Below, in pieces: positions 31,900 through 40,246 of a stretch of DNA of 40,246 nucleotides. The DNA lies in the NCBI GenBank assembly GCA_045580775.1, contig JAZNOK010000092.1, positions 1 through 40,246 on the forward strand, written 5' to 3'. Each line of letters opens with the position of its first letter. Positions within the stretch are counted from its first letter, which is position 1. The notes beneath the pieces were generated by a model. That model had not been told where the DNA came from. It saw only the letters and a program-made list of their open reading frames with translations, and made no database searches. The position numbers and the translations under genes are program-made. This stretch comes from JAZMZS01 sp045580775. GTDB lineage: Bacteria; Bacillota; Clostridia; Oscillospirales; CAG-272.

Positions 31900-32934
31900 A
31901 TGCAAGAAAAAATTATCGGCAAAAAAGGAAACGGAATGGCGGCGTTGCTGCTGACATCGGTATTTTACATTGCGGCGATAGCAATGGTGATACTCGGGGG
32001 CTTAATGCTTGACGAGGGAGAAGAGGTGCTTGGTGCGGTGATTTTGGCTGTGGGGATACTCTGGGCATGCATCGGATGGATACCTTATCTCGGACTGAAA
32101 GTGCTCAAGCCCCAGGAGGCATTGGTGCTTACGCTGTTTGGTAAATATGTCGGAACGCTCAAGGGGGAAGGTTTTTATTACGTAAATCCCTTCTGCGTTG
32201 CGATAAATCCGGCGTCAAAGACAAAGCTCAGTCAGTCGGGAGATGTTGACGGACAGAAGGCAGGCTCTGTGATACTGTCTGCTGCTGTAAGTGCAGGAAA
32301 TGTTACCCTAGAGGCAGAGAGCAAAAAGATCTCGCTCAAGATCATGACACTTAACAACAACCGCCAGAAGATAAACGATTGCCTCGGAAATCCCATAGAG
32401 ATAGGAATTGCAGTAATGTGGAGAGTCGTTGATACTGCAAAGGCGGTGTTCAATGTAGATAACTACAAGGAATATCTTTCATTGCAGTGTGACGGAGCAC
32501 TTCGCAATATCGTGCGTATTTATCCTTATGACGTTGCACCGGGCGTGGACACTACCGGAGACGGTATAGCGGATGAGGGGAGCCTTCGCGGTTCCAGCGA
32601 GGTGGTAGCTGCCCGCATACGCGATGAGATCCAGCAAAAGGTGAGCGAAGCAGGACTGGAGATAATTGAGGCTAGGATCACTTATCTTGCTTACGCTCCC
32701 GAGATCGCGGCAGTAATGCTCCAAAGACAACAGGCATCAGCTGTGATAGACGCTCGCAGAATGATAGTTGACGGAGCGGTGGGAATGGTCGAGATGGCAC
32801 TTGAACGATTGAGCGAAAAAGAACTTGTTGAGCTTGACGAAGAACGAAAGGCTGCTATGGTATCAAATCTGCTCGTTGTTCTCTGCGGCAACCGCGATGC
32901 CCAGCCTGTTGTAAATTCGGGAAGTTTGTATTGA
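31900..32934 (+). CDS. SPFH-domain (slipin/prohibitin-like) membrane protein
   Basis: 344 residues. Two N-terminal hydrophobic segments (about 14-36 and 42-62) are followed by the SPFH/band-7 core: LKVLKPQEALVLTLFGKYVGTLKGEGFYYVNPF, then TLNNNRQKINDCLGNPIEIGIAVMWRVVDTAKAVFNV, AARIRDEIQQKVSEAGLEIIEARI and APEIAAVMLQRQQASAVIDARR. It scaffolds membrane microdomains or protease complexes; the exact role is unknown. A perfect AAGGAGG ribosome site. The ribbon-helix-helix gene follows after one base. SPFH-RHH pairs recur in Firmicutes and Actinobacteria as far as I recall. Confidence 0.9.
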   Translation: MQEKIIGKKGNGMAALLLTSVFYIAAIAMVILGGLMLDEGEEVLGAVILAVGILWACIGWIPYLGLKVLKPQEALVLTLFGKYVGTLKGEGFYYVNPFCVAINPASKTKLSQSGDVDGQKAGSVILSAAVSAGNVTLEAESKKISLKIMTLNNNRQKINDCLGNPIEIGIAVMWRVVDTAKAVFNVDNYKEYLSLQCDGALRNIVRIYPYDVAPGVDTTGDGIADEGSLRGSSEVVAARIRDEIQQKVSEAGLEIIEARITYLAYAPEIAAVMLQRQQASAVIDARRMIVDGAVGMVEMALERLSEKELVELDEERKAAMVSNLLVVLCGNRDAQPVVNSGSLY

Positions 32935-32935
32935 T

Positions 32936-33136
32936 ATGGCTGATAACAAAAAACAGGTGCCTCTGCGTCTGTCAGCAAAGCTCTATAATGCCATAGCCGC
33001 GTGGGCAGAGGATGACTTTCGCTCGGTAAACGGTCAGATCGAGTATCTGCTCACCGAATGTGTAAAGCAGAGGAAAAAGAACGGAAAATATGTATCGGAT
33101 GAGCTGGATGCTCCGATAGAACTTGATATAGAATAA
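32936..33136 (+). CDS. Arc/ribbon-helix-helix small protein
   Basis: 66 residues. VPLRLSAKLYNAIAAWAEDDFRSVNGQIEYLLTECVKQR is an Arc-type fold: a short beta strand (VPLRLS), helix, turn and helix with the typical RSVNGQIEYLL. It probably binds DNA as a dimer. It is translationally coupled to the SPFH gene (one base between stop and start) and ends at a strong terminator. The repeated boxes at 31852-31880 are the obvious candidate site for autoregulation (inference). No toxin-like partner is visible. Confidence 0.85.
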   Translation: MADNKKQVPLRLSAKLYNAIAAWAEDDFRSVNGQIEYLLTECVKQRKKNGKYVSDELDAPIELDIE

Positions 33137-33138
33137 AC

Positions 33139-33190
33139 CAAACAAAAAGGCAAGAGATGCAATATCGGCACACTCTTGCCTTTTTGTTTG
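33139..33190 (+). terminator. Terminator of the SPFH-RHH unit
   Basis: A perfect 18-bp stem (33139-33156 with 33173-33190) containing A5 and T5 tracts. Confidence 0.95.
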
Positions 33191-33420
33191 TTGAATTTGG
33201 CTTTTTGTTTGCTTTTACGTCAAAAACATGCTTAAAAAACCGGTAGCAATCGGAGCGGAAACGGTTTTTTTTGAGATCGTTTTGGGAAAATAATGACCGA
33301 AATCAAGCTATCTGACATGTTGATTTTTTGTTTTTTTAACCATATAAAGAAACGAGTTAACAAATTTCATGTTTTAACAAACAAAAAGCTCTTTTTACAA
33401 AGCGAGATTGGTGGTATGAT
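33191..33420 (+). other. AT-rich region with weak promoter for the giant gene
   Basis: No coding frame seen. The best promoter candidate is TTTACA (33394-33399) with TATGAT (33415-33420) at the short spacing of 15, so activation by a regulator is likely. Confidence 0.4.
33234..33270. terminator. Second terminator-like hairpin
   Basis: AAAAAACCG (33234-33242) with CGGTTTTTT (33262-33270) followed by further Ts. It could be a back-up terminator or the end of a short unrecognised RNA. Confidence 0.45.
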
Positions 33421-33631
33421 ATAAGAGGGAAGTTTATGGAACGCCGTATCATGCATATCGCAACATTTGTCCTGTCTCGGATACTTTTTTGTCTTGCGGT
33501 ACATGGCCGGTGTGAAGTAAAATATCCTTAGGCGGAGTGGATTCGCCGATCAAAGAGGCTGTAATGCTTTTGGTAAGAGAAACGGTATGACCCAAAAGCA
33601 TAAAAAGCATATATTTTTTCAGGAGGAATTT
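33421..33631 (+). promoter_or_regulatory. Long structured leader of the giant GH43 gene
   Basis: About 210 bases between the likely transcription start and the ATG. It holds a GGCG/CGCC hairpin (33531-33547). It also holds ATGCTTTTGG (33564-33573), which can pair either with CCAAAAGCAT (33592-33601) or, partly, with AAAAGCAT (33603-33610). The second option is followed by a U-run just before the AGGAGG ribosome site, as in an attenuator. I recognise no known riboswitch class. Confidence 0.4.
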
Positions 33632-36600
33632 ATGAAAAAACTATTTTCAGCGGCACTTGCATTGCTTATGGTTTTGTCATGCTTCGGATATGCTCCGATA
33701 GCGGCATCTACCGTCAATGTCAGCAACGGTGTATCATCGGGCAGCATTGACACCATGAACAGTGCACAGACCTTGTCAAGCGAAGAGGTCACTCTCAGCT
33801 ACGACAAGACCACATTCCAGAATCCTGTAGCGAACGGTCCTGACCCGTACGTATACAAGGATACTGACGGCACTTACTATTTGTACGCGACAAACGCAGG
33901 CAGTACCGGTTATTACGGATATACCTCGCGTGACCTTGTCAACTGGACAAGTATCGGTTTCGTACTTAAGGCAAGCGACCTCCAGGTAGCTTCCGGCTAT
34001 GAAGCGTCCAATTTCTGGGCACCTGAGGTCATAAAGTATAACGGACGCTACATAATGGCGGTCAGTGCAAACGAGTATATTTATTTCGCTTATGCTGATT
34101 CACCTGCAGGTCCCTTCAAGACCGAGGCTAATGCTACCCCCGTTTTCAGTTACACCGCAATAGACGGTAACTTCTTCGTTGACGACGACGGAAGCGTATA
34201 CTTCTATTACGCAAAGGTAAATAACGGTAATACCGTATGGGGATGCAAGCTCAATATGACTACGATGAAGCCCGTCTCGGGAACCGAGAAGCAGCTCATC
34301 GCTCCCAGCTCCAGCATCGCATGGGAAAACTCCAGCATCGCAGAGGGACCCGAAATGCTTAAGCGTAACGGCACGTACTATCTTATGTACACCTGCCAGG
34401 GCTATACCAGCCCCAACTACGCAGTGGGTGTTGCTACCTGCTCCACTCCTCTCGGCACCTTTACCAGACAGTCCAACAACCCTGTTCTTAAGGGAAGTAC
34501 AAGCGACGGTATCGTTGGTACCGGACATAACTGCTATACCACCTCTCCTGACGGAACCGAGTACTGGATGCTTTACCATAAGCACGCAGGCCTCAACGTC
34601 GTAAACAGCCGTGAGATATGCCTTGATAAGATAACCTTTGATTCTCAGGGCAGACTCGTGGTTGCTGCAGGACAGAATCAGGGTCACCCCACCGCAGGAC
34701 CGCAGAGCTATCCTTCGGGTGCGGTATCCACTCTCAAGGATGCAAAGCTCGATTCCAACTTTGCCGCTCTCAAGACACTTCCCACCGTATACGTTCACAT
34801 GAATGACGGTTCGGATTCCGGCACAGGCTCCAAGACAAGCCCGTACAAGTCACTTGAGCGTGCATACAGAGCACTTACTCCTAACGGAGGAACGGTAGTA
34901 TTCCTCTCGGGACATGACTTCTCACAGAATGTATCTTCCGAGTCTCAGTATACATCCAACCCCGGAATATTCAAGACTCCTACAGGTATCACAGGTCCTA
35001 TAATGTGGAGAGGAATAAACCCGGGACTCAGACTTGTGTTCAGCCACATTTCGTTCAATTCCGACCACTATATCGACTCTCTCATGCTCAAGGCTCATGT
35101 ATCTGCATCCACCATCGAGTGCGGATTTAACAACGTGACCTTCGGAGAGAATCTCAGTGTTCTTCCTTATTACAGTGCATCTGCGGCTGACGTAGGAAGA
35201 TACCCCTTCATTATCGGAGGATACAACCAGTACGGTGCAGGAACGGATACGGGAGATGAATATCTGCAAAGCTCCCCCTACGTTCATATGCTCCAGTCAG
35301 CAAGGCCCTATTCTTATGTCAGCACCAATGAGGACTACAACATTACGGTTCTCGGAGGAACATGGCGTTCTATCATGGGCGGTAACTACAGAGCAAGAAA
35401 TGATGCATCGGTGGGACTTATCAATGCTGATGTAACTCTGACTCTCGGAGGCAACTGTACAGTTCATCCTCTGTACTCCAATTCCGGTGAGACAAATTAC
35501 GCTATTTCTGCAACCGGTAACTCTGCTCTTTCGGCAAACGGTACTGCAACGCTCAATATCACCGGAGGCGAATACAACGTTCCGATCTATGTAAACGGAA
35601 AGATCGGTGTTGTAGATGCAGTCAGCGGTGTTACTCATGCGACTGAGAGACACCACGGTGATACGTTCTTCAACGTGACCGGAGGAAAGATCAACGGATC
35701 TACTCTCGGCACTACCACTCGTGAGTCTGTAGCAAGTGTAACGCAGGATTCGCTGTTCGGTATAGAGGGTGACTTTACTCTCACAATAGCCGACGCGAGC
35801 GTATTTACTTCAGATGCACCTTATTTCTATATGACAAACGGCTCTATGTCGGTTGCCGGAGAGAAGACAGCTTATGTCAGCCGTGATGCTTACAGCATGG
35901 CGACAGGACATGGATTTAACAACATCTATATCCTCGGTTCTGACAAGGTTGCTTCTGACAGAACAGTGTTTGTAAAGGACGGTGCTACCGGCACAGGTCT
36001 CAGTGCATCATCTCCCATAGGCTCACTTGAGGAGGCTTATTATCTTCTCGGCTATCAGGGAGGTACGGTAGTTATCTGCGGAGACTACACTTTGTCTGCA
36101 ACTTTCTCCGATCCTATATACCATACAGGTAACATTACCGTTACTCAGAAGTACGGCAGCACGACCTACACAGGAGCTCTCAAGACCAACGGATCTTCAA
36201 AGAGATATATACTCAACGGTCCGACCAAATTTGAAAATATCAAGATCAGCACTACAAACAGTGCCGGCATCATCGTGATAGCTCAGTACTACCACATAGA
36301 GCTTGGTACGGGTGTTGTATGTGAAGGCTTCAGCTCTAATCTGATCGCAAATGCTCTTACTCTTCTCGGAGGTTTCCAGGGCGGAGTCAACCCCATTAAG
36401 AATACAGGCGTAGACGGTCATATCACAGTGAGAAGCGGATCCGGCATTCTTATAGCAGGTATGAACAGGCAGTCTGATTTTGATCATACCAGAGGCGTAA
36501 AGATCGAGATATCCGGCGGTTCTGTCGGCAGAATATACGGCGGTAATGTTAATAACTCAGGCAAGAGCTATACCGGCGGATCTGTCAGTGCCAGCATCAG

Positions 36601-39600
36601 CGGCGGAACATTTGACAATGTTCTTGACTTTGGATACTATGTAGGCGGAACGGTAATGCTCGACGTAACCGGCGGCGATTTCTCGTCCTGCCCCTCTATC
36701 GTAGGAAAGACAGGAAGTGCGATCGCATCTGTTTCTGATGACGTTGCTATGACAGTAACTCCTATTCTCTCCGAGTTTGATCTCGCGGGAGATGATTATG
36801 ACGTAGTATATGTAAAAGCAGGCGGAACAGGCGACGGAAAGACGGCTGCTACTGCAACAGGCACTCTTGAAGATGCTTATGACAAGCTTGGCGTCAACGG
36901 CGGTACTATCGTTATATGCGGCACCTTCACTCTGACAGGTACTGTTACCGAACCCGCTCACTACGGTCATATCACGGTAACGCAGAAGTATAACGGTGTT
37001 GACTATTCTGCAGGCGGCAGTGTAGCTACAGGCGGTACAGGCAGACCCTATTACCTCAACGGTCCTACCACCTTTGAGAATATCAGCTTCTCCACTACCA
37101 ACAGTGCAACATTGCTTATCATAGCACAGTACAACCCCGTTGAGATCGGCGAGGGTGTCATCTGCTCCGGATTTGACTCGAGCAAAGCTGCAAGTGCATT
37201 TACCATCCTTGGAGGAAAGAATTCCTCTACAAATCCTATATCCGAAGGCACAGGCGATGCCAGCATCGTTATCAGAAGCGGCTCGGGTATAGCGATAGCA
37301 GGTATGAACAGATATAATTCAACAGCTCATACCAGGAATGCAAAGATCGAAATATTCGGCGGTGAGTTTGGAAAGATCTACGGCGGTAACATCAACGGCG
37401 GAACAGGCGGCAATGTGGATTTTGTTATCCACGGCGGTACGTTTGCCGATGTTATCGACTGCGGATACGGCATTACAGGAAGTGTCAGCCTTACCGTTGA
37501 CGGCGGTGACTTTACCGGCTGCACATCCATCATCGGTAACAGCGGAAAAGCATCTGCTATTGTATATTCCAATGTAGAGGCAGCGGTAACTCCTCTGCTC
37601 TCCGAGTTTGACACTGTATCCGTATACGCAAAGGTAGTATACCTCAAGGACGGCGGAACAGGCGACGGTTCAAGCTTATCTTCACCCTTAGGTACTCTTG
37701 CTGATGCTTATGCGGCACTCGGTGAGGGAGGCGGACATATTGTTATCTGCGGAACATACACCCTGACAGGTGCATTTGTAGCTCCCGCTCATACAGGTAC
37801 TGTTACGATCACACAGAAGAGTGCAGACGGTGACTACACTTCTGCAGGTTCTCTTACTACAGGCGGAACAGGCAGACGTATAGAGATCGGCGGTCCTACT
37901 GTATTTGAAAACATCAAAATTACTACATCTAACCACGCAGGTCTTCTCATAGTTGCTCACTACCACAAGATAGAGCTTGGCGAAGGTATCATCTCAACAG
38001 GCTTTACTCCCTCAGAGGTAGCAAAGGGCTTGACAGTTATCGGCGGACGTAACAGCGGCGTTGTAAGCGAATATGAAGGCACAGGAGATGCTCATATCGT
38101 AGTAAGAAGCGGTGACGGTATTGTTGTCGCAGGTCTTAACCGTTATACAGCAGGCGACCACGAGAGAAATGCTGTGATCGACATCTACGGCGGTACTGTA
38201 GGTAAGGTATATGGCGGTAATATCAACAACGCATCCGGCGGAAACGTCGAGATCAATATCTACGGCGGTACATTTACAAACCAGATAGACTGCGGTCAAG
38301 GCATCAACGGAAGCGTCAAGCTTTATGTCGAAGGCGGAGACTTCAGTTCATGCTCCTCTGTTGTAGGTCTTGACGGAAACGCAAGTGCAAGAGTATACAA
38401 CAAGTATGAATACTCTCTCGTTCCTAAGATGAGTGAGTTTGACAGCATTACACTTCTCTGCGGTACTGTATATGTAATGACAGGCGGAACAGGAGACGGT
38501 TCGAGCCCCGATTCACCTATCGGATCTATTACGACTGCGTACAATCTCCTCGGAGACAACGGCGGTAATATAGTGTTTGTTGATGACTTTAATATGACAT
38601 CAGACTTTGTAGAGCCTGCTCATACAGGAAAGATAGTTTATACAATGAACTACAATGATAGAGACTACAGAGCAAACGGAGTATTCTCTACCAACGGAGC
38701 AGGAAGAAAGTTTACTCTCAACGGTCCTACGGTGTTTGAAAACATCAATATCTCTACTGCAAGCACCAGCCACTACTTCTTCATTGTAGCTCAGTATAAC
38801 CGCATTGAGATTGGAGAGGGCGTTACCTGCACAGGCTTCGGAGGAACGACCCTTAACAATTCCTTCGCTATCCTTGGCGGTATGAACTCCGGAAGCAATG
38901 TAGGATCAGGAACATCTCACATTATCGTTAAGAGCGGTAGCGGTATCTACATTGCAGGTATGAACCGTTATATCAATATAGCTCATACAAACAATGCTAA
39001 GATCGAGATCTACGGCGGTGAGATCGGTTCTGTTTACGGCGGTAACATAAACGCAAGCACAGGCGGCAATGTTGAGATCAACATCTACGGCGGTACATTT
39101 ACTCAGCCTATCGGATGTGCATACGGCATTACCGGAACAGTCGCTCTTACTGTCAGCGGCGGAAACTTCGATAACTGTTCTGCTATCAACGGTGACGAAG
39201 CTCTCACGTGTGTAGCAACAGTATCAGAGAAGATGGAGGACACAGTAGTTCCGCTTCTCACAGGATTTGGCACTATTACAACATCAACCGGTACGACAAC
39301 CGTACTTGTTCCTGAAGAAGTATTCGGTGAAGGAAGCTTTACCGCAACCGACGGAACAACACTTCCTTACAGAGTTTACTATCCTGAAGGTTACGAGACC
39401 AGCACAAAGACATATCCGATCTTTGTATACTTCCATGGAAACGGCTCCAGAGGAAGCGACAACAAGCTCCAGCTCGGTGCTAACCACGCACTAGTAACAA
39501 AGGTGCTCAACTGCGGTCAGGAGTGCGTAATAGTAGCTCCTCAGTGCCCGACTACCAGTGCATGGATAAAGACCTATCCCGGTAATGCGTCATTCGATCC

Positions 39601-40246
39601 TACAACTGCTCCCGAGTCGGTACATCTCAGTGCGGCTATCGAGCTTATCAACAGCTTCCTTGCTGATGACAAGATCGACCAGACACGTCTCTACCTCGGC
39701 GGCGGCTCGAACGGCGGTGCTGCTTGCTGGTCTATCATTGCACGTAACCCGGATGCAGTAGCAGGTGCTATCATTCAGGCAGGTACAGGCTCATCTGCAG
39801 CTCCCGAAGTAGTTGCTCAGAACTGCCTCACCACACCTATCTGGACATTCCACGGTGATTCGGATACTACTCTCAGCGTAGAGGGTACGAGAAGCATCGT
39901 CAATGCGATCAAGGCACTCGGCGGAACTAATATCACATATACAGAGATGCCCGGTTACAACCACAACATCTGGGTCGATGCGGCTAATACAGCAGGACTC
40001 TATGATTGGCTCTTTGCTAAGACCAGAGAGGGTGCTGACGGCGTGCTCTCCAACGTATATGTAGAGTACGTACCTGTTGCAGGCGACGTTGACCGTGACG
40101 GTGAAGTAACAAACAGCGACGTTACTGTTCTTGTTCGTTATCTTGCAGGCTTCGATGTTAATATCGATACAGATAATGCAGATATCACAGGCGACGGCAA
40201 GATCAATAACCGCGATGCTATAATGATCGTTCAGACAGTAGCGGGA
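33632..40246 (+). CDS. Giant secreted GH43 / five-repeat / esterase / dockerin protein, 3' end beyond window
   Basis: Open from the ATG at 33632 (AGGAGG six bases upstream) to the window edge, 2,205 codons. Order: signal peptide (1 to about 26). GH43 five-bladed propeller (about 60-380) with its three acidic residues visible as Asp71 (GPDPY), Asp178 (AIDGNFF) and Glu238 (AEGPE). Five tandem beta-rich units starting near residues 386, 779, 1059, 1336 and 1613. An alpha/beta-hydrolase domain (about 1895-2130) with Ser2026 in GGGSNGG, Asp2076 or Asp2078 (HGDSD) and His2111 (GYNHNIW). A type I dockerin from about 2150 (GDVDRDGEVTNSDVTVLVRYL and a second calcium loop ADITGDGKINNRDA). GH43 suggests arabinan or xylan attack and the esterase removal of acyl or feruloyl groups. 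The dockerin attaches it to a cohesin scaffold. Exact specificities are not determined. Confidence 0.9.
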   Translation, partial: MKKLFSAALALLMVLSCFGYAPIAASTVNVSNGVSSGSIDTMNSAQTLSSEEVTLSYDKTTFQNPVANGPDPYVYKDTDGTYYLYATNAGSTGYYGYTSRDLVNWTSIGFVLKASDLQVASGYEASNFWAPEVIKYNGRYIMAVSANEYIYFAYADSPAGPFKTEANATPVFSYTAIDGNFFVDDDGSVYFYYAKVNNGNTVWGCKLNMTTMKPVSGTEKQLIAPSSSIAWENSSIAEGPEMLKRNGTYYLMYTCQGYTSPNYAVGVATCSTPLGTFTRQSNNPVLKGSTSDGIVGTGHNCYTTSPDGTEYWMLYHKHAGLNVVNSREICLDKITFDSQGRLVVAAGQNQGHPTAGPQSYPSGAVSTLKDAKLDSNFAALKTLPTVYVHMNDGSDSGTGSKTSPYKSLERAYRALTPNGGTVVFLSGHDFSQNVSSESQYTSNPGIFKTPTGITGPIMWRGINPGLRLVFSHISFNSDHYIDSLMLKAHVSASTIECGFNNVTFGENLSVLPYYSASAADVGRYPFIIGGYNQYGAGTDTGDEYLQSSPYVHMLQSARPYSYVSTNEDYNITVLGGTWRSIMGGNYRARNDASVGLINADVTLTLGGNCTVHPLYSNSGETNYAISATGNSALSANGTATLNITGGEYNVPIYVNGKIGVVDAVSGVTHATERHHGDTFFNVTGGKINGSTLGTTTRESVASVTQDSLFGIEGDFTLTIADASVFTSDAPYFYMTNGSMSVAGEKTAYVSRDAYSMATGHGFNNIYILGSDKVASDRTVFVKDGATGTGLSASSPIGSLEEAYYLLGYQGGTVVICGDYTLSATFSDPIYHTGNITVTQKYGSTTYTGALKTNGSSKRYILNGPTKFENIKISTTNSAGIIVIAQYYHIELGTGVVCEGFSSNLIANALTLLGGFQGGVNPIKNTGVDGHITVRSGSGILIAGMNRQSDFDHTRGVKIEISGGSVGRIYGGNVNNSGKSYTGGSVSASISGGTFDNVLDFGYYVGGTVMLDVTGGDFSSCPSIVGKTGSAIASVSDDVAMTVTPILSEFDLAGDDYDVVYVKAGGTGDGKTAATATGTLEDAYDKLGVNGGTIVICGTFTLTGTVTEPAHYGHITVTQKYNGVDYSAGGSVATGGTGRPYYLNGPTTFENISFSTTNSATLLIIAQYNPVEIGEGVICSGFDSSKAASAFTILGGKNSSTNPISEGTGDASIVIRSGSGIAIAGMNRYNSTAHTRNAKIEIFGGEFGKIYGGNINGGTGGNVDFVIHGGTFADVIDCGYGITGSVSLTVDGGDFTGCTSIIGNSGKASAIVYSNVEAAVTPLLSEFDTVSVYAKVVYLKDGGTGDGSSLSSPLGTLADAYAALGEGGGHIVICGTYTLTGAFVAPAHTGTVTITQKSADGDYTSAGSLTTGGTGRRIEIGGPTVFENIKITTSNHAGLLIVAHYHKIELGEGIISTGFTPSEVAKGLTVIGGRNSGVVSEYEGTGDAHIVVRSGDGIVVAGLNRYTAGDHERNAVIDIYGGTVGKVYGGNINNASGGNVEINIYGGTFTNQIDCGQGINGSVKLYVEGGDFSSCSSVVGLDGNASARVYNKYEYSLVPKMSEFDSITLLCGTVYVMTGGTGDGSSPDSPIGSITTAYNLLGDNGGNIVFVDDFNMTSDFVEPAHTGKIVYTMNYNDRDYRANGVFSTNGAGRKFTLNGPTVFENINISTASTSHYFFIVAQYNRIEIGEGVTCTGFGGTTLNNSFAILGGMNSGSNVGSGTSHIIVKSGSGIYIAGMNRYINIAHTNNAKIEIYGGEIGSVYGGNINASTGGNVEINIYGGTFTQPIGCAYGITGTVALTVSGGNFDNCSAINGDEALTCVATVSEKMEDTVVPLLTGFGTITTSTGTTTVLVPEEVFGEGSFTATDGTTLPYRVYYPEGYETSTKTYPIFVYFHGNGSRGSDNKLQLGANHALVTKVLNCGQECVIVAPQCPTTSAWIKTYPGNASFDPTTAPESVHLSAAIELINSFLADDKIDQTRLYLGGGSNGGAACWSIIARNPDAVAGAIIQAGTGSSAAPEVVAQNCLTTPIWTFHGDSDTTLSVEGTRSIVNAIKALGGTNITYTEMPGYNHNIWVDAANTAGLYDWLFAKTREGADGVLSNVYVEYVPVAGDVDRDGEVTNSDVTVLVRYLAGFDVNIDTDNADITGDGKINNRDAIMIVQTVAG
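34787..39301 (+). repeat. Tandem coding repeats, about 831-840 bp, within the giant gene
   Basis: Unit starts, judged by the recurring V-Y/F-V-K-D-G-G-T-G-D-G motif, are at 34787 (a longer first unit, 1,179 bp), 35966, 36806, 37637 and 38468, so the last four have periods of 840, 831 and 831. Each unit repeats in order: a GGTIVICG strand, a PAHxGxITVTQK turn, NGPTxFENI, IAQYxxIEIGEGV, a VRSGSGIxIAGMNRY segment, and a Gly-rich IYGGxxGxIYGGNIN ... IYGGTF coil. The Gly/Asn-rich short strands suggest a right-handed beta-helix or beta-solenoid, perhaps a spacer or glycan-binding stalk (inference). Confidence 0.85.

Noticed and set aside
33421..33631. A known riboswitch (c-di-GMP, cobalamin, THF, yybP types considered) in the giant gene leader
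   Set aside because: None of the conserved cores of these classes could be matched; only generic hairpins are seen.
34100..39487. Several minus-strand frames of 60-230 codons across the giant gene
   Set aside because: The plus frame is continuous for 2,205 codons with recognisable domains; the minus frames repeat with the coding repeats and have no motifs.

Overview
The window (about 47% G+C by impression) looks like the chromosome of a fibre-degrading, low-to-mid G+C Gram-positive anaerobe of the Clostridia, plausibly a gut or rumen Ruminococcus/Oscillospiraceae relative. The reasons are strong AGGAGG ribosome sites, a DUF3794/LysM spore-morphogenesis-type protein, an MsmX-type sugar ABC ATPase, a dockerin-bearing multidomain glycosidase, and AraC-controlled glycoside hydrolase loci. 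No rRNA, tRNA, CRISPR array, insertion sequence or prophage was recognised.

Layout. (1) Positions 1-8554, minus strand: one long catabolic operon read from a TTGACA-N17-TAAAAT promoter. It encodes a 2-keto-3-deoxygluconate kinase, KDPG aldolase, metallo-beta-lactamase-fold hydrolase, SDR dehydrogenase, IlvD/Edd-type dehydratase, a fumarate-reductase-like flavoprotein and FdrA (cut by the window edge). The first five fit oxidation, lactone opening, dehydration, phosphorylation and cleavage of a sugar acid to pyruvate and glyceraldehyde-3-phosphate. The last two are unexpected partners. (2) 8987-13450: a SipL-like protein, a glycerate kinase, then a scar zone with a truncated secreted-protein gene, a small tail-anchored protein gene and a chimeric pseudogene made from the start of recG and the end of a glycerate kinase. 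(3) 13468-17743, minus: solute-binding lipoprotein, sialidase-fold lipoprotein and AraC regulator. (4) 18076-22886: a second, broken copy of the small gene, then recG, rarA, a 30-residue hydrophobic peptide and an RsuA-type pseudouridine synthase. (5) 23121-28846: msmX, an epimerase pseudogene, a minus-strand operon (XRE-methyltransferase fusion, HAD hydrolase, MazG-like protein), a CPBP protease with tadA, and a Cys-rich acidic membrane protein. (6) 29049-33136: a GH2 enzyme divergent from an AraC regulator, then an SPFH protein with a ribbon-helix-helix protein. (7) 33632-40246: at least 2,205 codons of one secreted protein: signal peptide, GH43, five tandem beta-rich repeats, an alpha/beta-hydrolase esterase and a dockerin, running off the window.

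How it fits together: the secreted GH43/esterase/dockerin protein, the GH2 enzyme and the sialidase-fold lipoprotein would release sugars from plant polysaccharide. The solute-binding protein (permeases not in this window) with the MsmX-type ATPase would import them, and the sugar-acid operon would feed products into glycolysis. The most unusual sequence-level story is a scar at 12-13.5 kb and 18.1-18.5 kb that looks like an old duplication of a [glycerate kinase ... small gene/recG] block followed by reciprocal gene loss. All functional statements are by motif recognition from the sequence; no database search was run.
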